Shown: positions 9,245 to 17,771 of the stretch, in pieces
Numbering within the stretch: the stretch's first letter is position 1
Layout of the letters: the number at the start of each line of letters is the position of its first letter
NCBI GenBank assembly: GCA_012103325.1
Contig: WLWY01000014.1
Span: forward strand, 85,218-149,217
Direction of reading: 5' to 3'
From: Alphaproteobacteria bacterium
GTDB taxonomy: Bacteria > Pseudomonadota > Alphaproteobacteria > UBA8366 > GCA-2717185
Length of the DNA: 64,000 nt
Notes under the pieces: generated by a model
What the model was told of the DNA's origin: nothing
What the model saw: only the letters and a program-made list of their open reading frames with translations
Database searches by the model: none
Program-made: the position numbers and the translations under genes

Positions 9245-9852
9245 TGGCCACCCACGAAACCGGTCACGCGATCTTCGTTCAGGAGCTCTGTGACCTTGCC
9301 TTCCCGGTATCGACGAATCCCCGCAGCGACCGCTTCGCCATCAGATGGGCCCGGCGTGCTCCCCCGAATCAGATCTCGAGGATTGACGACCATCATCCCG
9401 CGGTTTGCAGTATTCGCGCATCCGAAATCGGCCATGGGGGTGTTCCCGAAATCCTGGCCAATCGGCTTGCTCCAGTCCGGACAATTCGGCGGCGTAACGA
9501 TGTAGCGCTCAACAAGCACGCTAACACGTCCGGGCGTCCCGTTTTCGCCGGTTTGACGCACAGAAAGATGGCGGTAGGCAAGCCGTGCGCCCAGCGCAAT
9601 CCGCTGCTCCGGCGATCCACCATCAAGCAAAACGGTATCGCCGGGGCCGATCTGAATATCGCTCAGAAAGGCGTTGAGCTTCGCCCGTTCCAAAGTGGAC
9701 GGATCGCGCGCGCCGTTGCGGTACATCACATCGTGTTCGAACCGCACCAAATCGACTTTGTTCGTCTTGGTATATTCGATTGCAGGTCGATCTGCTGTTG
9801 CCTTGCAACCGGCAAGTGCCAGGAGTACCAACAGCGTTGTCAGAATTCGCAT
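9241..9852 (-). CDS. cpaD: Tad pilus lipoprotein CpaD
   Basis: A 203-residue outer-membrane or periplasmic lipoprotein of the Tad system. The start was set at MRILTTLLVLLALAGCKAT, which gives a short signal peptide and lipobox LAGC; the longer upstream frame lies inside the cpaC region and is not supported. The C-terminal half has the CpaD-type PPNCPDWSKP and FGCANTANRGMMV segments. It follows cpaC after 10 bases and overlaps tadZ by ATGA. Confidence 0.88.
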   Translation of the reverse strand: MRILTTLLVLLALAGCKATADRPAIEYTKTNKVDLVRFEHDVMYRNGARDPSTLERAKLNAFLSDIQIGPGDTVLLDGGSPEQRIALGARLAYRHLSVRQTGENGTPGRVSVLVERYIVTPPNCPDWSKPIGQDFGNTPMADFGCANTANRGMMVVNPRDLIRGSTPGPSDGEAVAAGIRRYREGKVTELLNEDRVTGFVGGQ

Positions 9853-9862
9853 CTTCGCCTCC

Positions 9863-11257
9863 CTATTCCAAGATAAAGCCAACGGGGCCGACCAAACCCG
9901 GCATTCCGTCGCGGCCCAATGGCGGCCCGGAAGGACCGGCCGGGCTCGCCTTATGAGTCGCGCCGAAAAGAATTCGTTCAGAGTCATGCGGTGGCCTGAA
10001 TCCATCTATCGGCGATGCCAGTTGGGTATTCACAGGGCGGACGACATAAGGTGTCACAATGATGACCAACTCACTCTCCGACGATTGAAATTGAGTCGAC
10101 CGAAAAAGCGGACCGATTACCGGGAGTTGCGCTAGGCCGGGGAATTCTTCAACGGACTGATTGGTCGTGTTTTGCAGCAAGCCGGCAATTGCAAAGCTCT
10201 GGCCAGTTCCAAGTTCAACCGTTGTTTCCGCGCGGCGCGTTGTCAGTGCCGGAATCGAAAACCCGGAAACCTGGACCGCACCAGCGTCTGATAGCTGACT
10301 GACCTCTGGGCGAACTCGCATATTAATACGGCCACTGCCCAACAGCGTTGGCGTAAAGGCAAGACTGACACCAAATTTTTTGAACTCGATCGTTATGGTG
10401 TCCTCATCCTGCGAAACGGGTATGGGAAACTCCCCCCCCGCAAGGAAACTCGCAGTTTCTCCGGACATCGCCGTCAGATTCGGTTCCGCCAGTACCGTGA
10501 TCAAGCCTTCGTCGTCCAAAGCGTCGATGAGGGCGTTAACGTCCAAAGTACTGCCGTTAAAAGCTGCCGTTATATTGTTTGATGTGGGCGATTGCGCCAA
10601 CGCCGCTCCTACAGCACCCGCCGGGTTACCAACAGCAATCCCGACAGCCAAACTGCCGGCTGTTTTCACGACGTCCCAGTTAATACCCAGTTTCTTATTC
10701 AATTCCCGGCTGATTTCCGCGATACGCACCCGCAGATTCACTTGATTGGGCCCCGTAACGCGAACACGGTTAATCACCTCGTCCTTCTCGCCCAGAACAC
10801 GGGTCGCCAGACGGCGAAGATCTTCGGCCTGTTCAGCACTGGAAACCGCGCCGGTCATGACAACGGTTCCTTCAACGGAGCGAACGTCAATCATGTCGTC
10901 CGGCAGGATGCCCCGGATCATGTCCTTGAGCCGCGTCAGATTGTGCGCAACGACGACCCGTGTATTCAGAATGACCATCTCGCGCTTGTCGACGGCGAAC
11001 AGCGTTGTTTCGCCGGGACGGCGCCCGAAGATGTAGATCAGGGTCGGCGACTTCAATTGAACGTCAGCGATTCCCGGCTCGGCGATAAAAACGGTATCGA
11101 CCGGCCGCACGAGCCGCAACAATTGCCCCTTATTGGCTTCGAGCGTAATCGGCTCGGGGTCTGCATCCACAATCCGTACGCGCGGCGGCTCAGTCGCTGC
11201 CCCAGCCTGTGCGGCGGAAAGTAGGACAAATACAAGAGTGGCGAACAGCCGTTTCAT
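9863..11257 (-). CDS. cpaC: Tad pilus outer-membrane secretin CpaC (RcpA)
   Basis: A 464-residue secretin that forms the outer-membrane channel for the Flp pilus. A signal peptide ends in AGAATE. The N-terminal pilus-secretin domain (DTVFIAEPGIADVQ, IFGRRPGETTLFAVD) is followed by a BON-like region (IRGILPDDMIDVRSVEGTVV). The secretin core has the signature VLAEPNLTAMSGETASFLAG and ends with ELVIIVTPYVVRPV. The ATG shares one base with the cpaB stop (TAATG). Confidence 0.95.
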   Translation of the reverse strand: MKRLFATLVFVLLSAAQAGAATEPPRVRIVDADPEPITLEANKGQLLRLVRPVDTVFIAEPGIADVQLKSPTLIYIFGRRPGETTLFAVDKREMVILNTRVVVAHNLTRLKDMIRGILPDDMIDVRSVEGTVVMTGAVSSAEQAEDLRRLATRVLGEKDEVINRVRVTGPNQVNLRVRIAEISRELNKKLGINWDVVKTAGSLAVGIAVGNPAGAVGAALAQSPTSNNITAAFNGSTLDVNALIDALDDEGLITVLAEPNLTAMSGETASFLAGGEFPIPVSQDEDTITIEFKKFGVSLAFTPTLLGSGRINMRVRPEVSQLSDAGAVQVSGFSIPALTTRRAETTVELGTGQSFAIAGLLQNTTNQSVEEFPGLAQLPVIGPLFRSTQFQSSESELVIIVTPYVVRPVNTQLASPIDGFRPPHDSERILFGATHKASPAGPSGPPLGRDGMPGLVGPVGFILE

Positions 11258-12300
11258 TATTTTACCTTCCCGATTAGATTTTTAGGTACCGACCCTGTAC
11301 CCACCGCGGTCTGCTTTGCCGCCGGTTGAATTTTCGCGGCAGTGCCCTTCGGGCTGTAGCCACCCGACGATTGCTTATCGAACTCCCGTGCGGTCGCGGA
11401 ACCGCCCCGGAAGACTTTGACCACATGGGCATTTTTATTCTTTGTCCGGCGCGGTAGGAGATGGCTCGCCTCGGTATCCCAAGTGAACGTCCGGGCCTTG
11501 CGCAGCGTTACCACCTTCTCATCTTCCTTGGCGAGGCTCCGGAGCGACAGTGATAGGCGCCCGATTTCGCTCGCGACGGCGATGACTTCCGCCTGCTTCG
11601 GTGTCACTTCAAGAGTCGCGGTTTTTGCAACCACCGCCTTGCCTTCGACATCGTCCGTGCGCTGATCGACCGCCAACACCCGGATATCGCTCAACACCGT
11701 TTCCGTCGCACGGCGTACAGTTTCGTCCTCTTCTTGGATGCTGTGAGTCAACAGCATATCGACCTTGTCGCCGGGGAAAACGAAACCGGAGATGCCGGTT
11801 GTTGCATTGATCGGAACCGAGATCGCCCGCGTACCGGGCTGCAAGACTGCGGCGAGGAACCCACGATCACCCGGCCGCACGACACGTCCGTCTGTGATCG
11901 GCTCGCCGGGCGTAATCTTGGCCCGCACGACAGCGCCGACAAAATCAGCAATCAGCCCCTTACCGGAGGCCTTTGCATCTTTTGACTTGTCTTTGGATTT
12001 GTCGCCCGACGCAGCGTTCTTGCGCTTCGGCGCGGGCTTTCCCTTGACGTAATACGTCTCCGACAGCCCCTTCTCCGGCCAGGCTTGCCAACGCAAATCC
12101 TTGGCTTTGATGAAACGGCCCGCCGGCAGTTCCTTATTTGCGACCAGGACAAGTACCGTCGACGTCGCTTGGGGCGCGTCCTGCTTGGCGACGCGGGTCA
12201 GCGCGCCACGCTGCGTCGCAATCCAGTTCTGCGCAAGATAGAATGTTCCCCCCGCGGCAATCACGGCGAAAGCAAGCAGAATGAGGGTTCGCGCACGCAT
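11257..12300 (-). CDS. cpaB: Tad pilus assembly protein CpaB (RcpC)
   Basis: A 347-residue periplasmic protein anchored by an N-terminal membrane helix (residues 5-25). A SAF/AFP-like domain follows (VANKELPAGRFIKAKDLRW near residue 53), then PGTRAISVPINATTGISGFVFPGD, the RcpC/CpaB core, and a Lys-rich tail. CpaB supports the secretin channel and helps bridge it to the inner membrane. It starts 12 bases after cpaA. An unusual KDKSKDAK-type Lys/Asp insert lies near residue 100. Confidence 0.92.
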   Translation of the reverse strand: MRARTLILLAFAVIAAGGTFYLAQNWIATQRGALTRVAKQDAPQATSTVLVLVANKELPAGRFIKAKDLRWQAWPEKGLSETYYVKGKPAPKRKNAASGDKSKDKSKDAKASGKGLIADFVGAVVRAKITPGEPITDGRVVRPGDRGFLAAVLQPGTRAISVPINATTGISGFVFPGDKVDMLLTHSIQEEDETVRRATETVLSDIRVLAVDQRTDDVEGKAVVAKTATLEVTPKQAEVIAVASEIGRLSLSLRSLAKEDEKVVTLRKARTFTWDTEASHLLPRRTKNKNAHVVKVFRGGSATAREFDKQSSGGYSPKGTAAKIQPAAKQTAVGTGSVPKNLIGKVK

Positions 12301-12312
12301 CTCTTTATCTCC

Positions 12313-12837
12313 TTAACCGACCCAAAGACGCTGGGCGATCGTCAAACCGCCGACCGCAATCGCCACGCCATAGGGTATTTGTTTGTTGTCGCGCATCCCT
12401 TCGCTCCACCCTATTACGGGCGCCATCAACCGGCGTACGGGCAGCAGCCAGAAAATCGACAACAGGCCACCGGCGACACTTGTGATTAATAGAAAAGCCG
12501 GCAATCCAGCGGGCTCCGCCCATAAAGCAAGAACGGCAAGCAGCTTGACGTCGCCCCCGCCCATAAGGCCGCCCGCAAAAAGGGCGATGCCAATAAGAAA
12601 CATGGCCACGGCACCGAGGATCGTAAAACCAACCGGACCTAGTCCATTCAACACCATCCAAATCGGCCAGAGCCCAAGAAGCCCGACCACGATTGCATCC
12701 GGGATAACGAAACGGCGCAGATCGACAACCGCCGCCGAAAGCAGCAAACCAGTGAAGACGAGAACGACCAGATCGCGCAGCAGGGCGTCGAACGCCACGA
12801 CCGCAGCAACGGTTTCGCTATGGGGGTCGGTCAACAT
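12313..12837 (-). CDS. cpaA: Prepilin peptidase CpaA (TadV), A24 family
   Basis: A 174-residue integral membrane aspartyl protease that removes the leader from Flp pilin. The catalytic motifs are a first Asp in VVDLRRFVIPDAIV near residue 41 and the GxGD-type motif MGGGDVKLLAVLALW near residue 92. Four to five hydrophobic segments are visible. It has the short form without the N-terminal methylase domain, as expected for Tad systems. It lies second in the operon, after flp, separated by 147 bases that contain a strong hairpin. Confidence 0.92.
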   Translation of the reverse strand: MLTDPHSETVAAVVAFDALLRDLVVLVFTGLLLSAAVVDLRRFVIPDAIVVGLLGLWPIWMVLNGLGPVGFTILGAVAMFLIGIALFAGGLMGGGDVKLLAVLALWAEPAGLPAFLLITSVAGGLLSIFWLLPVRRLMAPVIGWSEGMRDNKQIPYGVAIAVGGLTIAQRLWVG

Positions 12838-12894
12838 TTCTCATCTCAACCGGATAAAATATAAAAAAGAAATTCTTGGCTGGAACGAAATTCC

Positions 12895-12920
12895 GGGGCG
12901 GCGCGGACGCCGCCCCGGCT
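12895..12920 (-). terminator. Strong hairpin between flp and cpaA (probable attenuator)
   Basis: A perfect 11-bp GC-only stem (CCGGGGCGGCG and its complement) with a 4-base loop lies 65 bases after the flp stop in the direction of transcription. A T-rich stretch follows only about 25 bases later, so it is not a textbook intrinsic terminator. A partial terminator or 3'-end stabiliser here would give more pilin mRNA than mRNA for the assembly genes. Confidence 0.6.
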
Positions 12921-12984
12921 TCTCGTCGGCAGATCGAACACCAAACGTGGTGTCCGGCCGGCCGCCAAAACGTATGAGGAACTG

Positions 12985-13188
12985 CTACGGAGCGGAAGCC
13001 GAGGCAGAAGCATCCTCCAACTCAACTTTTACCGTGTCGAAAATTTCTACCAGCGAATCGCCCATCGCACCCAAGGCGCCAATCGCGGCCACGGAGACAA
13101 GTGCAGCAATCAGGCCGTATTCAATAGCCGTCGCACCAGACTCGTCCTTTAGAAACTCACTTATGATGTTACGAAGCATTTGGGACAC
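12985..13188 (-). CDS. flp: Flp-family type IVb pilin
   Basis: A 67-residue prepilin and the structural subunit of the Tad pilus. The leader peptide precedes the conserved GATAIEYGLIAALVSVA block (residues about 18-35), in which cleavage follows Gly18 and the E-Y pair is the Flp signature. An Ala/Ser-rich acidic tail ends the protein. AAAGGAG lies 9 bases before the ATG. It is the first gene of the Tad operon, behind a very AT-rich upstream region. Confidence 0.96.
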   Translation of the reverse strand: MSQMLRNIISEFLKDESGATAIEYGLIAALVSVAAIGALGAMGDSLVEIFDTVKVELEDASASASAP

Positions 13189-13229
13189 TCCTTTAATAAG
13201 CTTTGTGCCTGCTTAGAGATCTGCCCTTT

Positions 13230-13610
13230 GCCTTGAGCAGACCGATTGAAAACAACTTCGATCTCACGTCGCTTCTCGGTGAGAATGCATCTGGATTAAA
13301 GTAAAAAAATTAGTATTCGTCAAGAACTATCGTTTTCAATTATTTAATATATTTTAATTCTTTCTATGATTATCAATCTTATATTATTGAAAAATTAGTA
13401 TTATTATTTATATTATTTTAATTCAACTTATAAAAATATTTTTCTAAAAATAGAACTGATTTTCCATAAAATTTTTCTAAAACCTATAATATTAATTAAT
13501 TTCAATAGTTTAATATTGATTTTGTTTTCCACATCGAATATACATCCCTCCATCCAGATAGCTGGAAACATCATTGTTAAGTAATAATAACTAAGTAATT
13601 TTTTTGTCGT
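13230..13610. promoter_or_regulatory. Very AT-rich divergent control region between flp and the TPR gene
   Basis: About 380 bases without a gene separate the divergent flp and TPR genes. By hand count 13321-13500 holds 24 G/C in 180 bases (about 13%), far below the coding DNA around it. It contains many TA steps and A/T runs, the kind of DNA bound by MucR/Ros-type or H-NS-like silencers. No single sigma-factor site could be fixed. Both divergent promoters are presumably inside it. Confidence 0.6.
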
Positions 13611-13624
13611 AGGAGATGCTCAGA

Positions 13625-15004
13625 ATGCCCATCGCGCCTGCATCCCCGGCTAGCGAACGGAGCACGTTTAAGTCCTCGATCGGCGCCGTCATCCGCACCC
13701 TCAAAGAGGATCGTCCGGATGAAGCGTTTCAGATCTGCAAAACCCTTATAGAGATGTATCCCGACCTGTCTGACGCCTGGTTTCTGTATGGCGTAACGGC
13801 GCTGGAAACGGGAGATGTCAATGCGGCTATACAGGCACTGGAGCGGGCAAACACCATGCACGGCGTCCATGCAAGCTACAAACGGTCACTTGCCCGCGCC
13901 TACCGACTGGCCGGCCGCACGGACGACGCCGCGACAATTATAGAGCAAGCTCTTCGTCTTGAGCCGGCGCACCCAGAAGCGATCCTAACGCTGGGTGTCA
14001 TTAGAATCGCACAAGGCAATAAGAATGCCGGCATGCAACTTTGCCGTCGCGGATTTGGTATTACCGCCGGATTGCTCTGGCACCGCAGCCTCATCAAATC
14101 CGCCTGCCACGCCGCGACGATGATTGGATCGATACGCCACTGGCTCAACCCCGGCAGCGACCGTATGGCATGGGTCGCCTGGGAACGCGGAAATATTTGC
14201 TATCAGCTGGGCGACTGCGACGCAGCCATAGATTTCTGTAGGCAGGCGATATCGCTCGCGCCGGACCAAATGCCAGCCATCGCACGGTTGGCGCGGTTGC
14301 TCGTCTCACGCAATCAGTTCGAAACAGCTCTTCCTTATCTGGAGCGGGCGGCAAAACACTACACCGACGATCTGGCCCTGCAGACAGATTACGCTACCGT
14401 GCTGACGCACATGTCCCGCTTCGATGAAGCAATCGACATCCTCGAGAGCACTTTTTTAGCCGGCATTGAATCGCCACGCGCGCTTCTGGCACTGGGGAGA
14501 GCGCAGGCGGGCACGCATCGGGGAAAAGCGGCGCGAAAATCCTATAAGCGGGCGCTCACACTTGCTCCCAATTCCGCCGCCGCTCATCTCGCGCTCGGTC
14601 GAGCGCTGCAAGAAGAAGGCGCAATCGAGGAAGCAAACCGATTTTTCTTCGATACCCTGGAAATCGATCCAGGGCATGCAGAAGCCTATCTGTTTCTCGC
14701 CGGCAACCGCGCAATTGCGCGCGGCGACAAATATTTCTCGCGCATGCTCAATCTCCTGGATAGCGGCACAAATAGCCGCGAGGCGCTAATGCGCCTGCAC
14801 TTGGCCGCTGCAGCCGTATTCGAACAGGCTGGTGACATAGAATCCGCTGTATCGCACTACACCGCGAGCAACGATCTCAAGAGCGTGGTATTCGGTAAAG
14901 ATCGACAGGCGGCACATATCGGCGAACTTACCGAGGATTTCTTCAAACAAGTCCGATCTTGGGGGCACCCGGAGGAGCATTTGAATCACCCATTATCCGC
15001 GTGA
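13625..15004 (+). CDS. TPR repeat protein, like the N-terminal half of TPR-sulfotransferases
   Basis: A 459-residue protein made of tandem tetratricopeptide repeats (for example LERAAKHYTDDLALQTDYATVL and SYKRALTLAPNSAAAHLALG). The last 80 residues (LHLAAAAVFEQAGDIESAVSHY, FFKQVRSWGHPEE) resemble the linker that in many proteobacterial proteins leads into a sulfotransferase domain, but a stop follows and no PRSGTT motif is present. AGGAG lies 9 bases before the ATG at 13625; the earlier ATG at 13616 abuts it and is unlikely. It is divergent from flp and may belong to the pilus locus. There is no signal peptide. Confidence 0.8.
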   Translation: MPIAPASPASERSTFKSSIGAVIRTLKEDRPDEAFQICKTLIEMYPDLSDAWFLYGVTALETGDVNAAIQALERANTMHGVHASYKRSLARAYRLAGRTDDAATIIEQALRLEPAHPEAILTLGVIRIAQGNKNAGMQLCRRGFGITAGLLWHRSLIKSACHAATMIGSIRHWLNPGSDRMAWVAWERGNICYQLGDCDAAIDFCRQAISLAPDQMPAIARLARLLVSRNQFETALPYLERAAKHYTDDLALQTDYATVLTHMSRFDEAIDILESTFLAGIESPRALLALGRAQAGTHRGKAARKSYKRALTLAPNSAAAHLALGRALQEEGAIEEANRFFFDTLEIDPGHAEAYLFLAGNRAIARGDKYFSRMLNLLDSGTNSREALMRLHLAAAAVFEQAGDIESAVSHYTASNDLKSVVFGKDRQAAHIGELTEDFFKQVRSWGHPEEHLNHPLSA

Positions 15005-15040
15005 TTCAACGATTGCTGCTACTTCCTTCTCGAATTTCAC

Positions 15041-15391
15041 TCACTCGTTCAGTATTTCGAGCAAGGCTACGGCCTGATTCCGTGTTTCGTCGCGCGCACC
15101 GAACAAAATGGTCACGACCTCATGCTCAGTCTCGACGCGGTGTAGCGTTTCAAGCGCTGCCGCCGGTTCAGGGGTTTCCAGCTCTGCCCGGTATCGATCC
15201 TTGAACGCAGCCCAACGCGATGCTTCATGTCCGAACCACTTGCGTAGATCCGTCGACGGCGCAACTTCCTTAAGCCACAGATCAATCGCCGCGGCCTCCT
15301 TTGTCATGCCGCGCGGCCAAATTCGGTCGACCAGCACGCGGAATCCGTCGGTTTCCGCCGAGGGTTCATATATGCGTTTTATCCGAAACAT
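15041..15391 (-). CDS. DUF488 family protein (YeaO-like)
   Basis: A 116-residue protein matching DUF488: RIYEPSAETDGFRVLVDRIWPRG at the N-terminus, LWLKEVAPSTDLRKWFGH near residue 40 and VTILFGARDETRNQA near the end. The biochemical role of the family is not established. It is convergent with the TPR gene, 36 bases away, and appears to be a single-gene unit. Confidence 0.88.
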   Translation of the reverse strand: MFRIKRIYEPSAETDGFRVLVDRIWPRGMTKEAAAIDLWLKEVAPSTDLRKWFGHEASRWAAFKDRYRAELETPEPAAALETLHRVETEHEVVTILFGARDETRNQAVALLEILNE

Positions 15392-15439
15392 GACCCTTAT
15401 CTAGTAACGATTTCGGACGGGTACAATTTCTAACGTACC

Positions 15440-16840
15440 TCAGTCGAAACGTTCATCCAGCAACCGTATCGGTTTCTGCCGCGATTCGATCCCGGTCAGA
15501 TCGGCTAATACGTTCGGTGCAGCGAACTCGACCTCGATCTCGACACCAGCCTTTCGCCGCAGGATCTCCTTGTAGAGATGCTTCAGATCAGGGTCTTCCA
15601 GCCCCTCGCGCACCTCGACGATCACCGTCATCACGTCGCGGCCATTGGCCTCGCGCCGCGCGCGGCAGATGAACTCGCCGGTAAATTCTGGCTGTCCGGA
15701 CAACATACCGCCAATCGCCTGTGGGAAGAAGTTGATGCCGCGCAGCTTGATCATGTTGTCGCTGCGGCCGAGAAATCCTTCGATGCGCCGCAAGTTCAAT
15801 TCAGATGGGGACGAATCGGTCCGGAAGGCGGACACATCGTGCGTGTTGAAGCGGATGATGGGATAGATATCGTCCTTGAAAAGACAGGTGTTAACCATAT
15901 CGCCGGGCTCGCCCTCAGCGACCGGCATTCCATCTTCGATATCGCAAATCTCCAGATACTGCGCATCCTCCATAACGTTGAGACCGTTCCGCTCCGGTCC
16001 TTCGCCGGCGATCGAGCCCGTATCGCCGACGCCATACCAGTCGAAGACGTCCGCACCGCCCCAGCTTTCCGATAGCGCCGCGACGGCCTCCCGGCCCATA
16101 TGACCCGAGATCATTCGGATGGGGATATCGCGGCCCGGCTCCAGCCCCTGTTCGCGGGCCACGTCGGCCAGATGCTTAATATAGTCGGCAAACCCGACCA
16201 GCACGGTGGCGCCGAACTCCTTCATCATCGCCACCTGCTGAACGGACCGAGTCTCCGCCCCCGTCCCCGCCGGCAGAAAGATCGCGTTGGTCCAGTGCAC
16301 CACCGCCTCGCGGAGATAATGGCCGCCATTCACCATGCCATGGCCATAGACGGAATGGATCACATCGTCCGACCGTAGCCCCTGCAACAGATAGAGACGC
16401 GCAACGAGCAAGTTCTGCACCTCGCGGCTCTTCGGCCCGTACAGCAAGACTTGCGGCCGCCCCGTCGTGCCGGACGTCGTATGCACGATAACCGGCGGGC
16501 GTTCCTCGGGTGGATAGAGCTCCATGCCGTGAAAGTCGCCGAACGGCGGATGCGCCTCGATACTGCGCATGATGTCGGACTTGTCGAAGCTGGGTAGCTT
16601 GGCGATGTCGTTCAGCCCGCCGATATCGCCCGGCTCAATCCCCTTCCCGCCCCAGTGGCGTTGATAGAACGGTATCTGCCAAGCCCGTTCCAAGACTGCG
16701 GCAAAGCGAGTCTCCTGCAGCGCGCGCAGTTCATCGCGGCTGATGCACTGGAAACGCTCCACAAATGCCGGACCGATCGGATAGTCCGCTGCCAGCTGCG
16801 CCATATCCGCCGCCGTGAAGTAGGTCGGCATTTCCGCCAT
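15440..16840 (-). CDS. Phenylacetate-CoA ligase-like adenylate-forming enzyme
   Basis: A 466-residue member of the PaaK branch of acyl-adenylating enzymes, which activates a carboxylic acid with ATP and usually joins it to CoA. The P-loop motif VHTTSGTTGRPQ is near residue 120, FDWYGVGDTGSIAGEG near 268 and the C-terminal GRSDNMIKLRGINFFPQAI block near 365. The chosen ATG (MAEMPTYF) has GGGA about 8 bases upstream; ATGs 6 and 24 bases further up are alternatives. It is divergent from the PuuE-like gene. The substrate is unknown; phenylacetate is only one option. Confidence 0.82.
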   Translation of the reverse strand: MAEMPTYFTAADMAQLAADYPIGPAFVERFQCISRDELRALQETRFAAVLERAWQIPFYQRHWGGKGIEPGDIGGLNDIAKLPSFDKSDIMRSIEAHPPFGDFHGMELYPPEERPPVIVHTTSGTTGRPQVLLYGPKSREVQNLLVARLYLLQGLRSDDVIHSVYGHGMVNGGHYLREAVVHWTNAIFLPAGTGAETRSVQQVAMMKEFGATVLVGFADYIKHLADVAREQGLEPGRDIPIRMISGHMGREAVAALSESWGGADVFDWYGVGDTGSIAGEGPERNGLNVMEDAQYLEICDIEDGMPVAEGEPGDMVNTCLFKDDIYPIIRFNTHDVSAFRTDSSPSELNLRRIEGFLGRSDNMIKLRGINFFPQAIGGMLSGQPEFTGEFICRARREANGRDVMTVIVEVREGLEDPDLKHLYKEILRRKAGVEIEVEFAAPNVLADLTGIESRQKPIRLLDERFD

Positions 16841-16912
16841 CGTCATTTCCCTATTGGACACCCAGCGCATTATAACAGAATGCCCGCCATTGCCTGTTGG
16901 AGACTAGGACCC

Positions 16913-17764
16913 ATGAGTACGTGGAAATTGCCCGGTGATGCGAAACTCGCGATGTCCATCGTCGTGAACGTCGAAGAAGGCTCCGAGATGACCATCGCCG
17001 ACGGCGACCGCGGTCCCGAAGTCGTCGACGAGCTCGGCGTTTCGGTCCGAAAGGCGATCCGCAATTACGGCAATGAAAGCAATTACCAATACGGGCTGAA
17101 AGCCGGTGCACCGCGGATCATGCGGCTCCTGCAAGACTACGATATTCGTGCGACATTTACCGCCGCTGCCCTTGCACTAGAGCGTGCGCCCGACCTAACG
17201 AATAGCATCGTCGATGGCGGACACGAGGTCTGCAGCCACGGCTGGCGCTGGATCCATCAGTTCCAGATGGACGAGGAACAGGAACGCGAGTTCATTCGCA
17301 AGGCGGTCGCATCTATCGAAGAGACGACGGGGACACGGCCGTATGGCTGGCTGTCCCGCTACCTGCTGACCGACAACACGCGCCGCCTGCTGGTCGAAGA
17401 AGGCTTCACCTATCACATGGACGATTATTCCGACGACGTCCCATTCTGGGATACCGGCCATGAACGGCCCATCATCGTCCTGCCGTATACGCTCGATTCC
17501 AACGATATGAAGATGTGGACCGCGCCGAGCCTGACGCCGGCGGACTGGCTGCAATACGCCATCGACAGCTTCGACTGGCTGTACCGGGAGGGAGAACGTG
17601 AAGCCCGCATGATGTCACTCGGTCTGCATCTTAGAATCATTGGGCGGCCTGGCCGCATTGGCTATCTGGAAAAATTCCTCGACCATATTGCAGCGAAACC
17701 CGGCGTCTGGATTGCCACACGCAAGGAAATCGCCGACCATTGGGCATCGCAGAACCCTGCATGA
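16913..17764 (+). CDS. Polysaccharide deacetylase-fold hydrolase, PuuE/allantoinase-like
   Basis: A 283-residue NodB-homology protein. In place of the usual TFDDG it has SIVVNVEEGSE, and it carries GHEVCSHGWRWIHQ near residue 105 and RPYGWLSRYLL near 145. These are features of the PuuE group (allantoinase or cyclic imide hydrolases of purine and pyrimidine breakdown) rather than chitin deacetylases. There is no signal peptide, so it is cytoplasmic. The ATG at 16913 was chosen because the upstream frame overlaps the divergent ligase gene. It begins a four-gene run with gaps of 7, 36 and 6 bases. Confidence 0.82.
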   Translation: MSTWKLPGDAKLAMSIVVNVEEGSEMTIADGDRGPEVVDELGVSVRKAIRNYGNESNYQYGLKAGAPRIMRLLQDYDIRATFTAAALALERAPDLTNSIVDGGHEVCSHGWRWIHQFQMDEEQEREFIRKAVASIEETTGTRPYGWLSRYLLTDNTRRLLVEEGFTYHMDDYSDDVPFWDTGHERPIIVLPYTLDSNDMKMWTAPSLTPADWLQYAIDSFDWLYREGEREARMMSLGLHLRIIGRPGRIGYLEKFLDHIAAKPGVWIATRKEIADHWASQNPA

Positions 17765-17771
17765 GGGCGCC

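Noticed and set aside
8447-9505. 352-codon plus-strand ORF opposite tadZ/cpaD
   Set aside because: The minus strand holds clear CpaE and CpaD genes; the plus-strand translation is Arg-rich and without family features.
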